From [Phormidium] sp. LEGE 05292 (GTDB taxonomy: Bacteria; Cyanobacteriota; Cyanobacteriia; Cyanobacteriales; Aerosakkonemataceae), in contig NZ_JADEWG010000034.1 in assembly GCF_015207735.1 (NCBI RefSeq), positions 1 through 55,661 of the forward strand: a stretch of DNA of 55,661 nucleotides, read 5' to 3'. Under the pieces are notes generated by a model. It was given only the letters and a program-made list of their open reading frames with translations. It did no database searches and was not told the DNA's origin. Below are positions 29,968 through 38,210 of this stretch, piece after piece. Both the position numbers and the translations under genes were made by a program. The stretch's first letter is position 1; each line of letters starts with the position of its first letter.

Positions 29968-30350
29968 TGTTCTGTCCCTTGTTGTTCAATTGATTGATAT
30001 TCTTGAATTTTTCCCTGTCGGATAATCCACAACTTACCTGTTACATCTGCTTCTTCTAATCCCAGAATTAATGTTTCGATAGCTTCTCGCCAGTCTTCAA
30101 AACTAGCGCGAGATGGCACACGAATTACTATAATTCCTGGGTAATTGGCAGGATTAAACCGTAGACGATTTCCAAATCCTCGATCTGAAGTAACTAAACA
30201 TCTACCTTCATCGCGGCAAATATTAATTAGTTCAAAATCTGGTGCTGAAATTAAACCTTGTTCTCTAACTGTTGCTACATCATGTCCTGCTAAACGTAAT
30301 CTGGTAGCAACCCTCAAACTACCAAGATTTTCATCAAGTTTGATTTTCAC
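29964..30350 (-). CDS. DUF5615 PIN-like toxin-type protein
   Basis: This 128-residue protein begins MKIKLDENLGSLRVATRLRLAGHDV and contains CLVTSDRGFGNRLRF and PGIIVIRVPS. That is the DUF5615 (VapC45-like) PIN-like nuclease pattern with acidic residues at D6-E7 and SD. The next gene upstream is a DUF433 protein, the usual antitoxin partner, overlapping by 4 nt. Its own 3' end overlaps the cas10d start by 4 nt, so the pair is translationally tied into the cas operon. Confidence 0.85.
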   Translation of the reverse strand: MKIKLDENLGSLRVATRLRLAGHDVATVREQGLISAPDFELINICRDEGRCLVTSDRGFGNRLRFNPANYPGIIVIRVPSRASFEDWREAIETLILGLEEADVTGKLWIIRQGKIQEYQSIEQQGTEQ

Positions 30351-30607
30351 TGGCTTGTTTCCTGCTGAATTTTAATGGGAATTTCTACATAAGCATCCCT
30401 TGTCATTTCAGCAGCATAGGCAATACAAGCCAGAATATCTTCTTTTTCTATACCAGGATATTCTTCTAAAATTGTCTCAATTGTTTCTCCACCAGCTAAA
30501 AGATCGAGAATTAACGAAACCCAAATTCGATGTCCACGAATACAAGGTTTACCAAAACAGATATTTGGATCGATCGAAATTCTATGCAGCAAATTTTCCC
30601 TGGTCAT
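30347..30607 (-). CDS. DUF433 antitoxin-type protein
   Basis: This 86-residue DUF433 protein has the family core RISIDPNICFGKPCIRGHRIWVSLILDLLAGGETIETILEEYPGIEKEDILACIAYA. I start at the ATG at 30607, since GGAG lies 8 nt upstream; an upstream in-frame ATG at 30637 would extend further into the preceding gene. DUF433 proteins are HTH-like antitoxins of DUF5615 toxins. It sits in the cas operon, directly upstream of its partner. Confidence 0.85.
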   Translation of the reverse strand: MTRENLLHRISIDPNICFGKPCIRGHRIWVSLILDLLAGGETIETILEEYPGIEKEDILACIAYAAEMTRDAYVEIPIKIQQETSQ

Positions 30608-31109
30608 TTGTTTTTCTCCAAATTTCGCGTAATTCATCTAAAAGAATCCACTTGTCATTCTTCTTAATTTCAATGTACTCCCAACCGTTGGCTGAACTTC
30701 CGTTAATTTGTGCTGCTAAAGGACTTGGTTTATCAAACTCATGTCCGTTAAAAATAATTGTTCCTGTTGCAGAAATTTCTAACCCGTTGATATAGTCACG
30801 ACCTCGTTTTTTTGCTATTTCCCTCTTTAGCTTGACTCGAAGAGCCATTCCTCGCTTAGTAATACCTGCATCAAATAATTCAGTAAGTCTTACACGAGAG
30901 CTTTCTGTTTTTTCCTCTAAAGTTTGATCTGCAAAATTGAAACTTAACTGAGTGGGCAATGCTTTAGGTTCGCTCGACTGCTGAAAAACTTGTAATTTAG
31001 CCGAATTTAAGCTCTTGGTTTTCAGATGTTCAGTCAGCCAGTTGAGAAATCGAGTGCGTAATGGTTCTGGCATTTGGTCTACATCTTTGTCGCTGAGATT
31101 AATTTCCAT
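30582..31109 (-). CDS. RAMA-like (DUF4357-type) domain protein, first gene of the cas effector operon
   Basis: The C-terminal half of this 175-residue protein reads LTELFDAGITKRGMALRVKLKRE, then ISATGTIIFNGHEFDKPSPLAAQINGSSANGWEYIEI. That resembles the RAMA/DUF4357 domain found with restriction-modification enzymes. The N-terminal half is an unassigned helical region. I prefer the ATG at 31109 with AAGAGG a few nt upstream; a GTG at 31151 would put the candidate -10 inside the gene. It overlaps the DUF433 gene by 26 nt. Its role in or near CRISPR is unknown. Confidence 0.65.
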   Translation of the reverse strand: MEINLSDKDVDQMPEPLRTRFLNWLTEHLKTKSLNSAKLQVFQQSSEPKALPTQLSFNFADQTLEEKTESSRVRLTELFDAGITKRGMALRVKLKREIAKKRGRDYINGLEISATGTIIFNGHEFDKPSPLAAQINGSSANGWEYIEIKKNDKWILLDELREIWRKTNDQGKFAA

Positions 31110-31137
31110 AACAAGCCTCTTGAGGTTAGTTTTCACT

Positions 31138-31167
31138 ATGATGTCATCCACCTTACCTCATTGTCAA
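31138..31167 (-). promoter_or_regulatory. Candidate promoter of the leftward cas effector operon
   Basis: A consensus -35 TTGACA is on the minus strand at 31167-31162. After an 18-bp spacer, CATCAT (31143-31138) is a 4/6 match to a -10 box. Transcription would start near 31131, about 20 nt ahead of the ATG at 31109. The PAM of the crRNA-like target lies just 1 bp upstream of the -35. Confidence 0.5.
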
Positions 31168-31168
31168 G

Positions 31169-31213
31169 GTTACTGTAGCCTTATGATTAAAGAGTTACTG
31201 TAGCCATCAGATT
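31169..31213 (+). promoter_or_regulatory. Tandem crRNA-like target sites (GTT PAM) upstream of the cas operon
   Basis: The word GTTACTGTAGCC occurs twice, at 31169 and 31194. Site 1 is PAM GTT (31169-31171) plus ACTGTAGCCTTATGATT (31172-31188). Site 2 is PAM GTT (31194-31196) plus ACTGTAGCCATCAGATT (31197-31213). Site 1 matches the sequence following the solitary repeat at all of positions 1-17 except 6 and 12. Site 2 has the same seed with two further mismatches (10 and 13). GTN is the PAM class reported for type I-D. Confidence 0.75.
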
Positions 31214-31293
31214 ATGGGCGGGGACAAAATTGTGTATCCTATATATATGGAGAAAGGAGCGCAGTTCAGTACTGCATAAGTAGAAATACTTAA

Positions 31294-31341
31294 ATTAATA
31301 CCTCTTAGGGATTGAAACACTGTCGCCTTCTGATTTCGGGC
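31294..31341 (+). ncRNA. Solitary degenerate CRISPR repeat plus pseudo-spacer (CreR/CreA-like crRNA-like RNA)
   Basis: Positions 31294-31318 match the last 25 nt of the array repeat (crRNA orientation) at 22 of 25 positions, including the whole GGGATTGAAAC end and 8-nt handle. The sequence right after it (from 31319) begins ACTGTCGCCTTCTGATT and pairs with the target at 31172-31188. Mismatches fall only at positions 6 and 12, then at 18, after which similarity stops. It lies on the plus strand, opposite to the cas genes, in the 285-bp gap before the effector operon. Transcript limits are not known; 31341 marks about 23 nt of pseudo-spacer. Confidence 0.75.
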
Positions 31342-31436
31342 AAAACCCTTTCTCCTCAAAATTCTTGTTAACAAATCCATTTCTCGTCCTCCTCTAGGTT
31401 TCGACTGTGCGCTGCATTCGATCGCTGCAAGTGCTT

Positions 31437-33542
31437 CTAACAAATCCATCCTTCATCCTGCTGTGGCTTCCAGTGCCAAATTAGCGTTTCCAGTAGTAAT
31501 GCCGATCGACCAAAAGCAATGGTGTAATCTGGTTTGCCATTAAAGCGATCGCTCAATCCATAAGCTTGAAAATGAATCGGCAATCCACATTTAGCTCGCA
31601 AAGTAGCGCGATCGCGATCGGAAATAAAACACACTAAACTCCGCCTAGATAAAGCCTTACTAATATCATTGCTGCCCCCAGTAACCTCTAAACCTTTGAG
31701 AATTTGCACCTTGCCAGATTTAGCAATCTCACGCAGATCATCCCGTGAACAATAAAACTGCCAATCTTCCCTAACTTCTCGATATCCAGTCAATTTCAGA
31801 TAACACAAAGCTTTATCAAAACGGCTGATTCCTAACCTTAATTTCTTGGCTTGTTCGATAAAATCTGCTTTTTCCATCCACTCAAAATAAAAGTTACTGA
31901 GCAAACTAGGAAGATTGTAAGTTTTAAACCGTTCTTTCTCAGGTTCATCAGGATTAGTCGCATCATAAATCCCACAATCTAGCTGACTGATACCTCGAAA
32001 ACTTCTAGCCTCCTCAATAATTTTCTTTTTCTCTTTTTCCATGCAGCGAAAAAGCTGTGCTCTCATTTGTTTAATAGTCACTCCCAAAGCACTTTCGATA
32101 TCACTAGCAAACCCTTCAGCTGCTTCAGGATAGCCTTGTCGCATTTGAAAATTTTTCTCTAACTCCAAATGCACACAAGCTGACTGAACTGCACCCCACC
32201 GCTTCGGATATTGCCGAAACTGATTTAGATGACCGTAATGATCGCGAATAGTATTAGAAAAAGTGATGCGATCGTAAGTTTCCCCATTTTCTAACGGATG
32301 TTTATCAGTTTCAAACAATCGCTCTATAATAAAGTTAGGTAACAAAGCATAAGCTTGATAGATATCAAACCCTTTATGTCTGCCTAATCGACCAAAGCGT
32401 TGAATAAAGTTGCCAGCATCAGCCGCTTCAAATACTAAGAAATTAATCCTAAAATCAACTCCCACATCAATTGTAGATGTACCAACAAGTAGATCGGCAT
32501 TCTCGACTGACATAGATTTTTCAGTTTCGCCTGTCAAGCCTGTATTCTCCATTACCTTCAGTCCTAAAGGTGCAAAAATCGCCTTTAGTTTAGTTACTAA
32601 CTTTTTCACAGAAGCAATGGAATTAAGAATAATTGCACCTTTACTTCCCGGATGATCCTGAAAAAACTTTAAAATAATTGTTTCAGCATTCTCTAAAATC
32701 CAGTCATAACTAGAACGTAAATTAGGCTCTAAATTTTGGGTAAAGCTCAAATTAATCGGATAACTAATCTGCCGCCAATTATCAGCAGGGGAGAACCGAT
32801 AAGCATCTTGCTTTACAGGATCTATGGCATAATATCTGAGTCCGCAACGTGACAAAAACTCTTGCAATAAATCGTTGGGTGTAGCCGAGAGAAAGAGAAA
32901 CTTTTTCCCCGGAAAAGTATGCTTAATCAATAGCATCGCATTCAGTATACTAGTAATCTGTGGCGATGAGAAAATATGAAACTCATCAAAGATGAATAAG
33001 TTGTAGTAGTTGTCAATTTTGGAAAATAAGCGATCGGCATTATCTCCTTTTCTCTCCTTGTTTCGGCGCAGATAGCGGAAATCATGGATGTAGTGAAAGA
33101 TATCAGGATTGGTCAACAAAATTTCTGAATTATCAGCGCGATCGATTAATCCTGCTAATTTTGAAGACAGTTTTTTCGTTTCAATAAAATCCTCAAGAAT
33201 AGCTGCATTTAAACGATAAACTTGCGGATCATTTTCAGGCTTAAATGTTGTTTTATAGCTTTGCACCTGCTTTTCTTGATCTCGCGCCAGTTCATTTGTA
33301 GGGTACATGGCTAAAGTTGAAGTACGCTTTGTCATTGCAGAAAGGTAAGCCGCTAAACTCTTCCCATCTCCAGTCATTGCTGTATTAAATATAACATCAA
33401 TGTTTGGGTCTTGTAGTGCTGCAAAGGTGGCGACTTGATGCCATGAAAGTGAAGACCATTTTGGAGGTAAGGTTACTCCTTCAGGAAGTACATCAGCAAG
33501 ACGGGAATATACAGGTTTAAGAGTAATGCTGTAATCAGACAT
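31437..33542 (-). CDS. cas3: Cas3' helicase of type I-D
   Basis: This SF2 helicase unwinds DNA at the target for degradation. I start at the ATG at 33542 (MSDYSITLKPVYSRLADVLPEGV), giving 701 residues; the open frame continues upstream through hydrophobic non-conserved sequence toward the divergent gene. Walker A is TAMTGDGKS (54-62), the DEAD-box equivalent is DEFH (186-189), motif III is SATPND, and later QRFGRLGRH is motif VI. There is no HD nuclease domain; that function is in Cas10d. It is separated from the rest of the operon by the crRNA-like locus. Confidence 0.94.
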   Translation of the reverse strand: MSDYSITLKPVYSRLADVLPEGVTLPPKWSSLSWHQVATFAALQDPNIDVIFNTAMTGDGKSLAAYLSAMTKRTSTLAMYPTNELARDQEKQVQSYKTTFKPENDPQVYRLNAAILEDFIETKKLSSKLAGLIDRADNSEILLTNPDIFHYIHDFRYLRRNKERKGDNADRLFSKIDNYYNLFIFDEFHIFSSPQITSILNAMLLIKHTFPGKKFLFLSATPNDLLQEFLSRCGLRYYAIDPVKQDAYRFSPADNWRQISYPINLSFTQNLEPNLRSSYDWILENAETIILKFFQDHPGSKGAIILNSIASVKKLVTKLKAIFAPLGLKVMENTGLTGETEKSMSVENADLLVGTSTIDVGVDFRINFLVFEAADAGNFIQRFGRLGRHKGFDIYQAYALLPNFIIERLFETDKHPLENGETYDRITFSNTIRDHYGHLNQFRQYPKRWGAVQSACVHLELEKNFQMRQGYPEAAEGFASDIESALGVTIKQMRAQLFRCMEKEKKKIIEEARSFRGISQLDCGIYDATNPDEPEKERFKTYNLPSLLSNFYFEWMEKADFIEQAKKLRLGISRFDKALCYLKLTGYREVREDWQFYCSRDDLREIAKSGKVQILKGLEVTGGSNDISKALSRRSLVCFISDRDRATLRAKCGLPIHFQAYGLSDRFNGKPDYTIAFGRSALLLETLIWHWKPQQDEGWIC

Positions 33543-33709
33543 AACTGAAAAATTAGGGTGAGCTTTAGTTATTAGAAGTATATGCTCCCGATGGAAAGGG
33601 GAATTTCCATAAGGCTCTGGGATACTTTCGGCATTCAGAATTAAGCTTTTACATTTACAATAAATATAGAATAGCACATCAATTTCAAAAATCAATGTAT
33701 ATTTTATAA

Positions 33710-34573
33710 ATGTCTCGCAAAAAAGAAGCACTTACACTTTCAGTTCCACCAAGAACCAAAGAGCAACTAGAGTCGATCGCACGCCGTCTAGGAATCTTTT
33801 GGGGCAAAAGTCCCAGCCCATCGGGGTTGGTAGCTGCGATCGCGCAACAACAACTCCAAGTCGGTCGAGAAGCTTTAAGCCTTGACGAGCAGCAGGTGAA
33901 CGCCTTACGGCAAGCCACTAAACTGCTAATTGATGCAGGTCAAATCAAGGATGCCGAAATTATAATTACACTTTTGCTGAATCAAGGCGATTTGGAAGCA
34001 CCCATCCGTCAAGCCTTGCTGCAACAGCAGACTCAGCCGATTCAAGCTTGGCGCGATCGCATTGACCAACTCATCAACGCTAAACAGCCTTTTCGCTTGA
34101 AATATCGCAACTCACAAAACCAAAATTTAGAGTTCACCGTCCGTTATGCAGAAGTCCGCTTCTACGAAAAACGATTCTACTTACAAATTTGGTGCGAAGA
34201 AACAGCCGACGCATTGGCGGAAAACCCCGATTTACCAGAGGTTTGCCATAACCGCTGCTTACGATTTGAACGCATTCAAGACATCCAACCAATCTCAGAT
34301 ATCTGGCGCGGAAGTTTCGATTCCATTAAAGTGTATTTACACTTTAAAGAATGGTTAGCAAACGCTTATGAACCAAAAACCGAAGACGTAGAAAACGAAG
34401 TCTTAGGCGAGATTCGCCAAGTCGTGCGGCAAGTAGTTAATCCCTTTTGGTTAATTCGTGAAATCCGACGCTACGGCGAAGATTGCGTGATTGTAGCGCC
34501 TGAGAACATCAGAGAACGCTACAGGCGAGAACTGCGGGAGATTTGCGAATCATACAACATCAAACTTCCTTAA
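33710..34573 (+). CDS. WYL-domain transcriptional regulator of the CRISPR locus
   Basis: This 287-residue protein has an N-terminal ribbon-helix-helix-like segment (LTLSVPPRTKEQLESIARRLGI... GLVAAIAQ) and a WYL domain (about 125-220, LKYRNSQNQNLEFTVRYAEVRFYEKRFYLQIWC). A C-terminal WCX-like extension follows. WYL regulators often sit next to cas genes in cyanobacteria, where one has been reported to repress a type I-D array. It is divergent from cas3' with a 167-bp shared intergenic region, a natural place for an operator. The ligand is not known. Confidence 0.88.
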   Translation: MSRKKEALTLSVPPRTKEQLESIARRLGIFWGKSPSPSGLVAAIAQQQLQVGREALSLDEQQVNALRQATKLLIDAGQIKDAEIIITLLLNQGDLEAPIRQALLQQQTQPIQAWRDRIDQLINAKQPFRLKYRNSQNQNLEFTVRYAEVRFYEKRFYLQIWCEETADALAENPDLPEVCHNRCLRFERIQDIQPISDIWRGSFDSIKVYLHFKEWLANAYEPKTEDVENEVLGEIRQVVRQVVNPFWLIREIRRYGEDCVIVAPENIRERYRRELREICESYNIKLP

Positions 34574-34591
34574 TATCATTAGACGAACCCT

Positions 34592-34621
34592 TGTAGAGAC
34601 GTTGTATACAACGTCTCTACA
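34592..34621. repeat. 30-bp perfect palindrome (second GTAGAGACGTTG copy)
   Basis: The core of 28 bp is identical to that at 24785-24812 (GTAGAGACGTTGTATACAAC onward) and is perfectly self-complementary. It lies downstream of the WYL gene and upstream of pgm, and could also act as a strong transcript hairpin. Confidence 0.95.
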
Positions 34622-34714
34622 TTCATCGAAAGCAGAGGTCTGATTGACGCAAACAGCGACATTTCGAGCTATTCTTTACATGAAAAGCATGACGGGATTT
34701 GGACAGAGGGCACA

Positions 34715-36376
34715 ATGCAAACAGTAGAAGAAAAGGTCAACCCCCTAGCGGGAAAGCCAGCACCCGACGACATTTTGATTGATGTTGCTAAACTTTTAGA
34801 CGACTATTACACAGTTCATCCCGATCCTGCAAATCCCCTGCAAAAGGTAAGTTTTGGCACTTCGGGACATCGGGGTTCTTCCAGCAATGGGACTTTCAAC
34901 GAAGACCACATTCTCGCCGTTTCCCAAGCTGTGGTGGAATATCGCCAGAGTCAGGGCATTAATGGCCCATTGTACATGGGAATGGATACTCACGCTCTTT
35001 CTGCTCCCGCACAAAAGACGGCTTTGGAAGTGTTAGCGGCGCATGGTGTAGAAGTTTACATTGCTGCGGGGGAAGGATATGCTCAGTTTACGCCAACTCC
35101 GGTGGTTTCTTATGCGATTCTTACTTACAACCAAGGGAAAACCACTGGTTTAGCAGATGGAATTATTATCACACCTTCGCACAATCCCCCTTCTGACGGC
35201 GGTTTTAAATATAATCCCCCTTCTGGAGGCCCTGCGGAACCAGAAATTACTAAATGGGTGCAAGAAAGGGCGAATGAATTGTTAGCAAATAACAATCGGG
35301 ATGTGCGGCGCATTTCTTATGAGTCGGCGTTGAAAGCATCAACAACTCATTTCTATGATTTCATTACTCCCTACGTCAACGATTTAGAAAATGTAGTTGA
35401 TATTGATGTAATTCGATCGGCAGGACTTCGGATTGGGGCCGATCCTTTGGGTGGTTCTAATATAGCTTATTGGGAACCAATTGCCGATCGCTACAAGCTA
35501 AACATTACCTTAGTGAACAAAACCGTAGATCCAACTTTTCGGTTTATGACCGTAGATTGGGATGGGAAAATTCGCATGGATTGTTCATCTCCTTATGCGA
35601 TGGCGAGTTTAGTCAAATTTAAAAATGATTATGACATCGCTTTTGGTAATGATACCGATTCCGACAGACATGGAATTGTTACTCCTAGCGTGGGATTAAT
35701 GAATCCGAATCATTTCCTATCAGTAGCGATTTGGTATTTATTTACTAATCGTACAGGTTGGTCGGGAGAAAGTGCGATCGGGAAAACTTTAGTTAGTAGT
35801 AGTATGATCGATCGCGTCGCCAAAGAGATAAACCGCAAACTGAGCGAAGTACCCGTAGGTTTCAAATGGTTTGTTGACGGATTATTAGACGGTTCCTTTG
35901 GTTTTGGCGGAGAAGAAAGTGCCGGAGCATCTTTCTTACGCAAAAATGGTACAGTTTGGACAACCGACAAAGACGGAATTATCATGGATCTTTTAGCCGC
36001 AGAAATCACAGCTAAAACCGGAAAAGATCCAGGATTACATTATCAAGATTTAACCGCACGTTTAGGCACACCTTATTACAAACGCATCGACTCCCCCGCT
36101 ACTCCCGAACAAAAAGCACGCTTGGGTAAACTCTCCCCCGAAGATGTGAAAGCAGGAACAATGGCAGGAGATCAAATCACAGCGAAACTCACCAAAGCGC
36201 CAGGAAATAATGCCTCAATAGGCGGACTAAAAGTAACTACAGAAAACGGTTGGTTTGCCGCACGTCCTTCCGGCACAGAAAACGTTTATAAAGTTTATGC
36301 CGAAAGTTTCCAAAGCGAAAATCACCTAGAACAAATCCTGCAAGAAGCACAACAAATAGTCACCGACGCACTTTAA
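34715..36376 (+). CDS. pgm: Phosphoglucomutase (alpha-D-glucose phosphate-specific)
   Basis: It interconverts glucose-1-phosphate and glucose-6-phosphate, linking glycogen and sugar metabolism. The 553-residue sequence has [10 protein letters not shown] near the N-terminus, the phosphoserine active site in [17 protein letters not shown], the metal-binding DTDSDRHG and the C-terminal phosphate-binding ARPSGTEN. The ATG at 34715 has GAGGG upstream. This is a housekeeping gene and marks the end of the CRISPR region. Confidence 0.97.
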   Translation: MQTVEEKVNPLAGKPAPDDILIDVAKLLDDYYTVHPDPANPLQKVSFGTSGHRGSSSNGTFNEDHILAVSQAVVEYRQSQGINGPLYMGMDTHALSAPAQKTALEVLAAHGVEVYIAAGEGYAQFTPTPVVSYAILTYNQGKTTGLADGIIITPSHNPPSDGGFKYNPPSGGPAEPEITKWVQERANELLANNNRDVRRISYESALKASTTHFYDFITPYVNDLENVVDIDVIRSAGLRIGADPLGGSNIAYWEPIADRYKLNITLVNKTVDPTFRFMTVDWDGKIRMDCSSPYAMASLVKFKNDYDIAFGNDTDSDRHGIVTPSVGLMNPNHFLSVAIWYLFTNRTGWSGESAIGKTLVSSSMIDRVAKEINRKLSEVPVGFKWFVDGLLDGSFGFGGEESAGASFLRKNGTVWTTDKDGIIMDLLAAEITAKTGKDPGLHYQDLTARLGTPYYKRIDSPATPEQKARLGKLSPEDVKAGTMAGDQITAKLTKAPGNNASIGGLKVTTENGWFAARPSGTENVYKVYAESFQSENHLEQILQEAQQIVTDAL

Positions 36377-36479
36377 GTATAGGAACAGAGGAGAAGATTA
36401 AAGTAAATTTCTCCTCTCTCCAAATTATCTAATTTGAAAGTGGAACAGCTAAAAGCAACTCACAGTAAATATAGATATA

Positions 36480-36520
36480 CATCTGCGTTCATCTGCGTTT
36501 ATCTGCTTTCATCTGCGTTC
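36480..36520. repeat. Decamer tandem repeat (CATCTGCGTT), copy 1
   Basis: Four imperfect 10-mers of CATCTGCGTT type lie in tandem over 41 bp. Nearly identical arrays occur at 49550-49590 and, inverted, at 52796-52836. Confidence 0.9.
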
Positions 36521-36527
36521 TAAAAAA

Positions 36528-36701
36528 TTATTCATCTTGAGAGTTGGGATTGTGCGATCGATAACGCCGCATCCCCTTAGAAAGATAAGCAATTAAAAAA
36601 GTTGTCAATCCCATCATTGCAAAATTATAAGAATGACTGAACCAAGTAGCTATGCCAATTACTAGTAAACCTAGTAGCAAATATTTAACCTTATTAGACA
36701 T
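36528..36701 (-). CDS. Small predicted membrane protein, 57 residues
   Basis: Reading the minus strand from the ATG at 36701 to the TAA at 36528 gives a clean 57-codon frame: MSNKVKYLLLGLLVIGIA, then TWFSHSYNFAMMGLTTFLIAYLSK and GMRRYRSHNPNSQDE. It has two likely membrane helices and a charged basic-then-acidic tail. AAAGG lies 11 nt upstream of the start. The hydrophobic pattern and intact frame make it a plausible gene. The family is not recognised. Confidence 0.6.
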   Translation of the reverse strand: MSNKVKYLLLGLLVIGIATWFSHSYNFAMMGLTTFLIAYLSKGMRRYRSHNPNSQDE

Positions 36702-36879
36702 TTTTTAAACTACCTTTAATTTAATTAATTTTGAACCACGTTCGCGTAGCGTGCGCGTAGCGCGTAAGACACGAAGGACACGAAGAAAGAAGAAGAAGGA
36801 CTTTATTATAACTCAAAGCAAGTATGAGAAAAATTGAGTAAAATTAGACAAGTTATCAATTCTATTTAAACATACAGAG

Positions 36880-38157
36880 ATGAAAAGATTCAAACTCATC
36901 AGGAAGAGAAACTCAGCTTTTATCATTTTATTTAGCATTTCAATTTTACTCCTTAGCTGGCTAATTTCTCCAGTAATTCCCCAAATGTTGGCTACCCAGT
37001 CTAAAACTTTTAATGCTGTCTGGGAAACTGTTAACAATAACTTTTACGACCCGAAATTTAATGGCGTAGATTGGAAAGCAATGCAATCTAAATATGCCCC
37101 AAGAATTAACCAAACTCAAACAATTGACCAAGCAGCAGTTATTATCAATCAAATGCTGGGAGAATTACAAACCTCTCACACGAAATTTTACACACAAAAC
37201 GAGCCAGCGTACTATCAAATTTTGGGCATTTTTGCCCCAATGAACGAAGAATTACAAAAGCAGTTAAAGAGCATATTCCCATCAGGAAAAATTGAATATA
37301 CCGATATTGGTATTTACACCAAAACCTTGAATAACAAAACCTTTATTAACACCATTTTAGATGGTTCTCCAGCAGCTAAAGCTGGACTAAAAATAGGTGA
37401 TGAAATAATTAGTGTTGATGGAAAATCATTTCACCCTATACAATCTTTCGCCGGGAAAGCAGGACAAAAAGTTACTCTTAAAATACAGCGTCAAGCTAAT
37501 GTTAATAGTCAGCAAGAAATTTCAGTAACGCCGAAAATGTTTGATACAACTACTATGTTTTTGGATGCTCAAATAGCCAGTACCCAAATAATCGAAAGAG
37601 AAGGGAAAAAAATCGGTTATGTTCACATTTGGTCTTATGGTGGCGACCAATATCAGCAACAATTGGAAGACGACTTAATTTATGGTCGGTTAAAAGATGC
37701 AGATGCCTTAGTTTTAGATTTGCGTGATGGTTGGGGTGGTGCGCCAATGGGTGCTTTAAATATCTTTTTAGCACAGCCTGGTTTTTCCTTAACTAATATT
37801 AACCGCAATGGGAGACGCAGCACTTATTATTCACATTGGAAAAAGCCAGTGGTAATGTTAGTAAATGAAGGTAGTCGCAGTGCTAAAGAAGTGGTAGCTT
37901 ATGGTTTTCAAAAAGATAAAATTGGCTCATTAGTTGGCACTAAAACGGCTGGTGCAGTAGTCGCAGGTCGTCCTTTTTTACTAGTAGATGGAACTTTGCT
38001 TTATGTCGCAGTTGCAGATGTATATGTTGATGAAAACCAACGCTTAGAAGGAAAGGGTGTAACTCCTGATATCGTAGTACCTTTTCCCATTGAATATGCT
38101 CAAGGAAATGACCCGCAAAAGGAAAGGGCTATTAGGGAAGCGTTAGCAAAATTATAA
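36880..38157 (+). CDS. S41 (C-terminal processing) peptidase family protein
   Basis: This 425-residue protein has an N-terminal signal anchor (FIILFSISILLLSWLISP), a PDZ-like domain (about 160-210, ILDGSPAAKAGLKIGDEIISVDGK) and an S41 catalytic region with DALVLDLRDGWGG and LVNEGSRSAKEVVAYGF (nucleophile serine). The lysine usual in the TFGKG motif of Ctp proteases is not evident: the equivalent stretch reads VGTKTAGAVVAG. It may use a different general base or be catalytically weak. It would act outside the cytoplasm. Confidence 0.85.
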   Translation: MKRFKLIRKRNSAFIILFSISILLLSWLISPVIPQMLATQSKTFNAVWETVNNNFYDPKFNGVDWKAMQSKYAPRINQTQTIDQAAVIINQMLGELQTSHTKFYTQNEPAYYQILGIFAPMNEELQKQLKSIFPSGKIEYTDIGIYTKTLNNKTFINTILDGSPAAKAGLKIGDEIISVDGKSFHPIQSFAGKAGQKVTLKIQRQANVNSQQEISVTPKMFDTTTMFLDAQIASTQIIEREGKKIGYVHIWSYGGDQYQQQLEDDLIYGRLKDADALVLDLRDGWGGAPMGALNIFLAQPGFSLTNINRNGRRSTYYSHWKKPVVMLVNEGSRSAKEVVAYGFQKDKIGSLVGTKTAGAVVAGRPFLLVDGTLLYVAVADVYVDENQRLEGKGVTPDIVVPFPIEYAQGNDPQKERAIREALAKL

Positions 38158-38210
38158 AATTTGCTGATTCTCGATTACAATAAATAAAAAGTGGTAAGGG
38201 CTAGAAAATT

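Noticed and set aside
31207-31449. An 80-codon minus-strand open frame across the crRNA-like locus
   Set aside because: It overlaps the cas3' end, the repeat relic and the target site, lacks a ribosome-binding site and has no recognisable domain; the repeat and pairing explain the sequence better.
33543-33731. 63-codon N-terminal extension of cas3'
   Set aside because: It would overlap the divergent WYL gene start and has no helicase similarity; the ATG at 33542 begins the conserved part.
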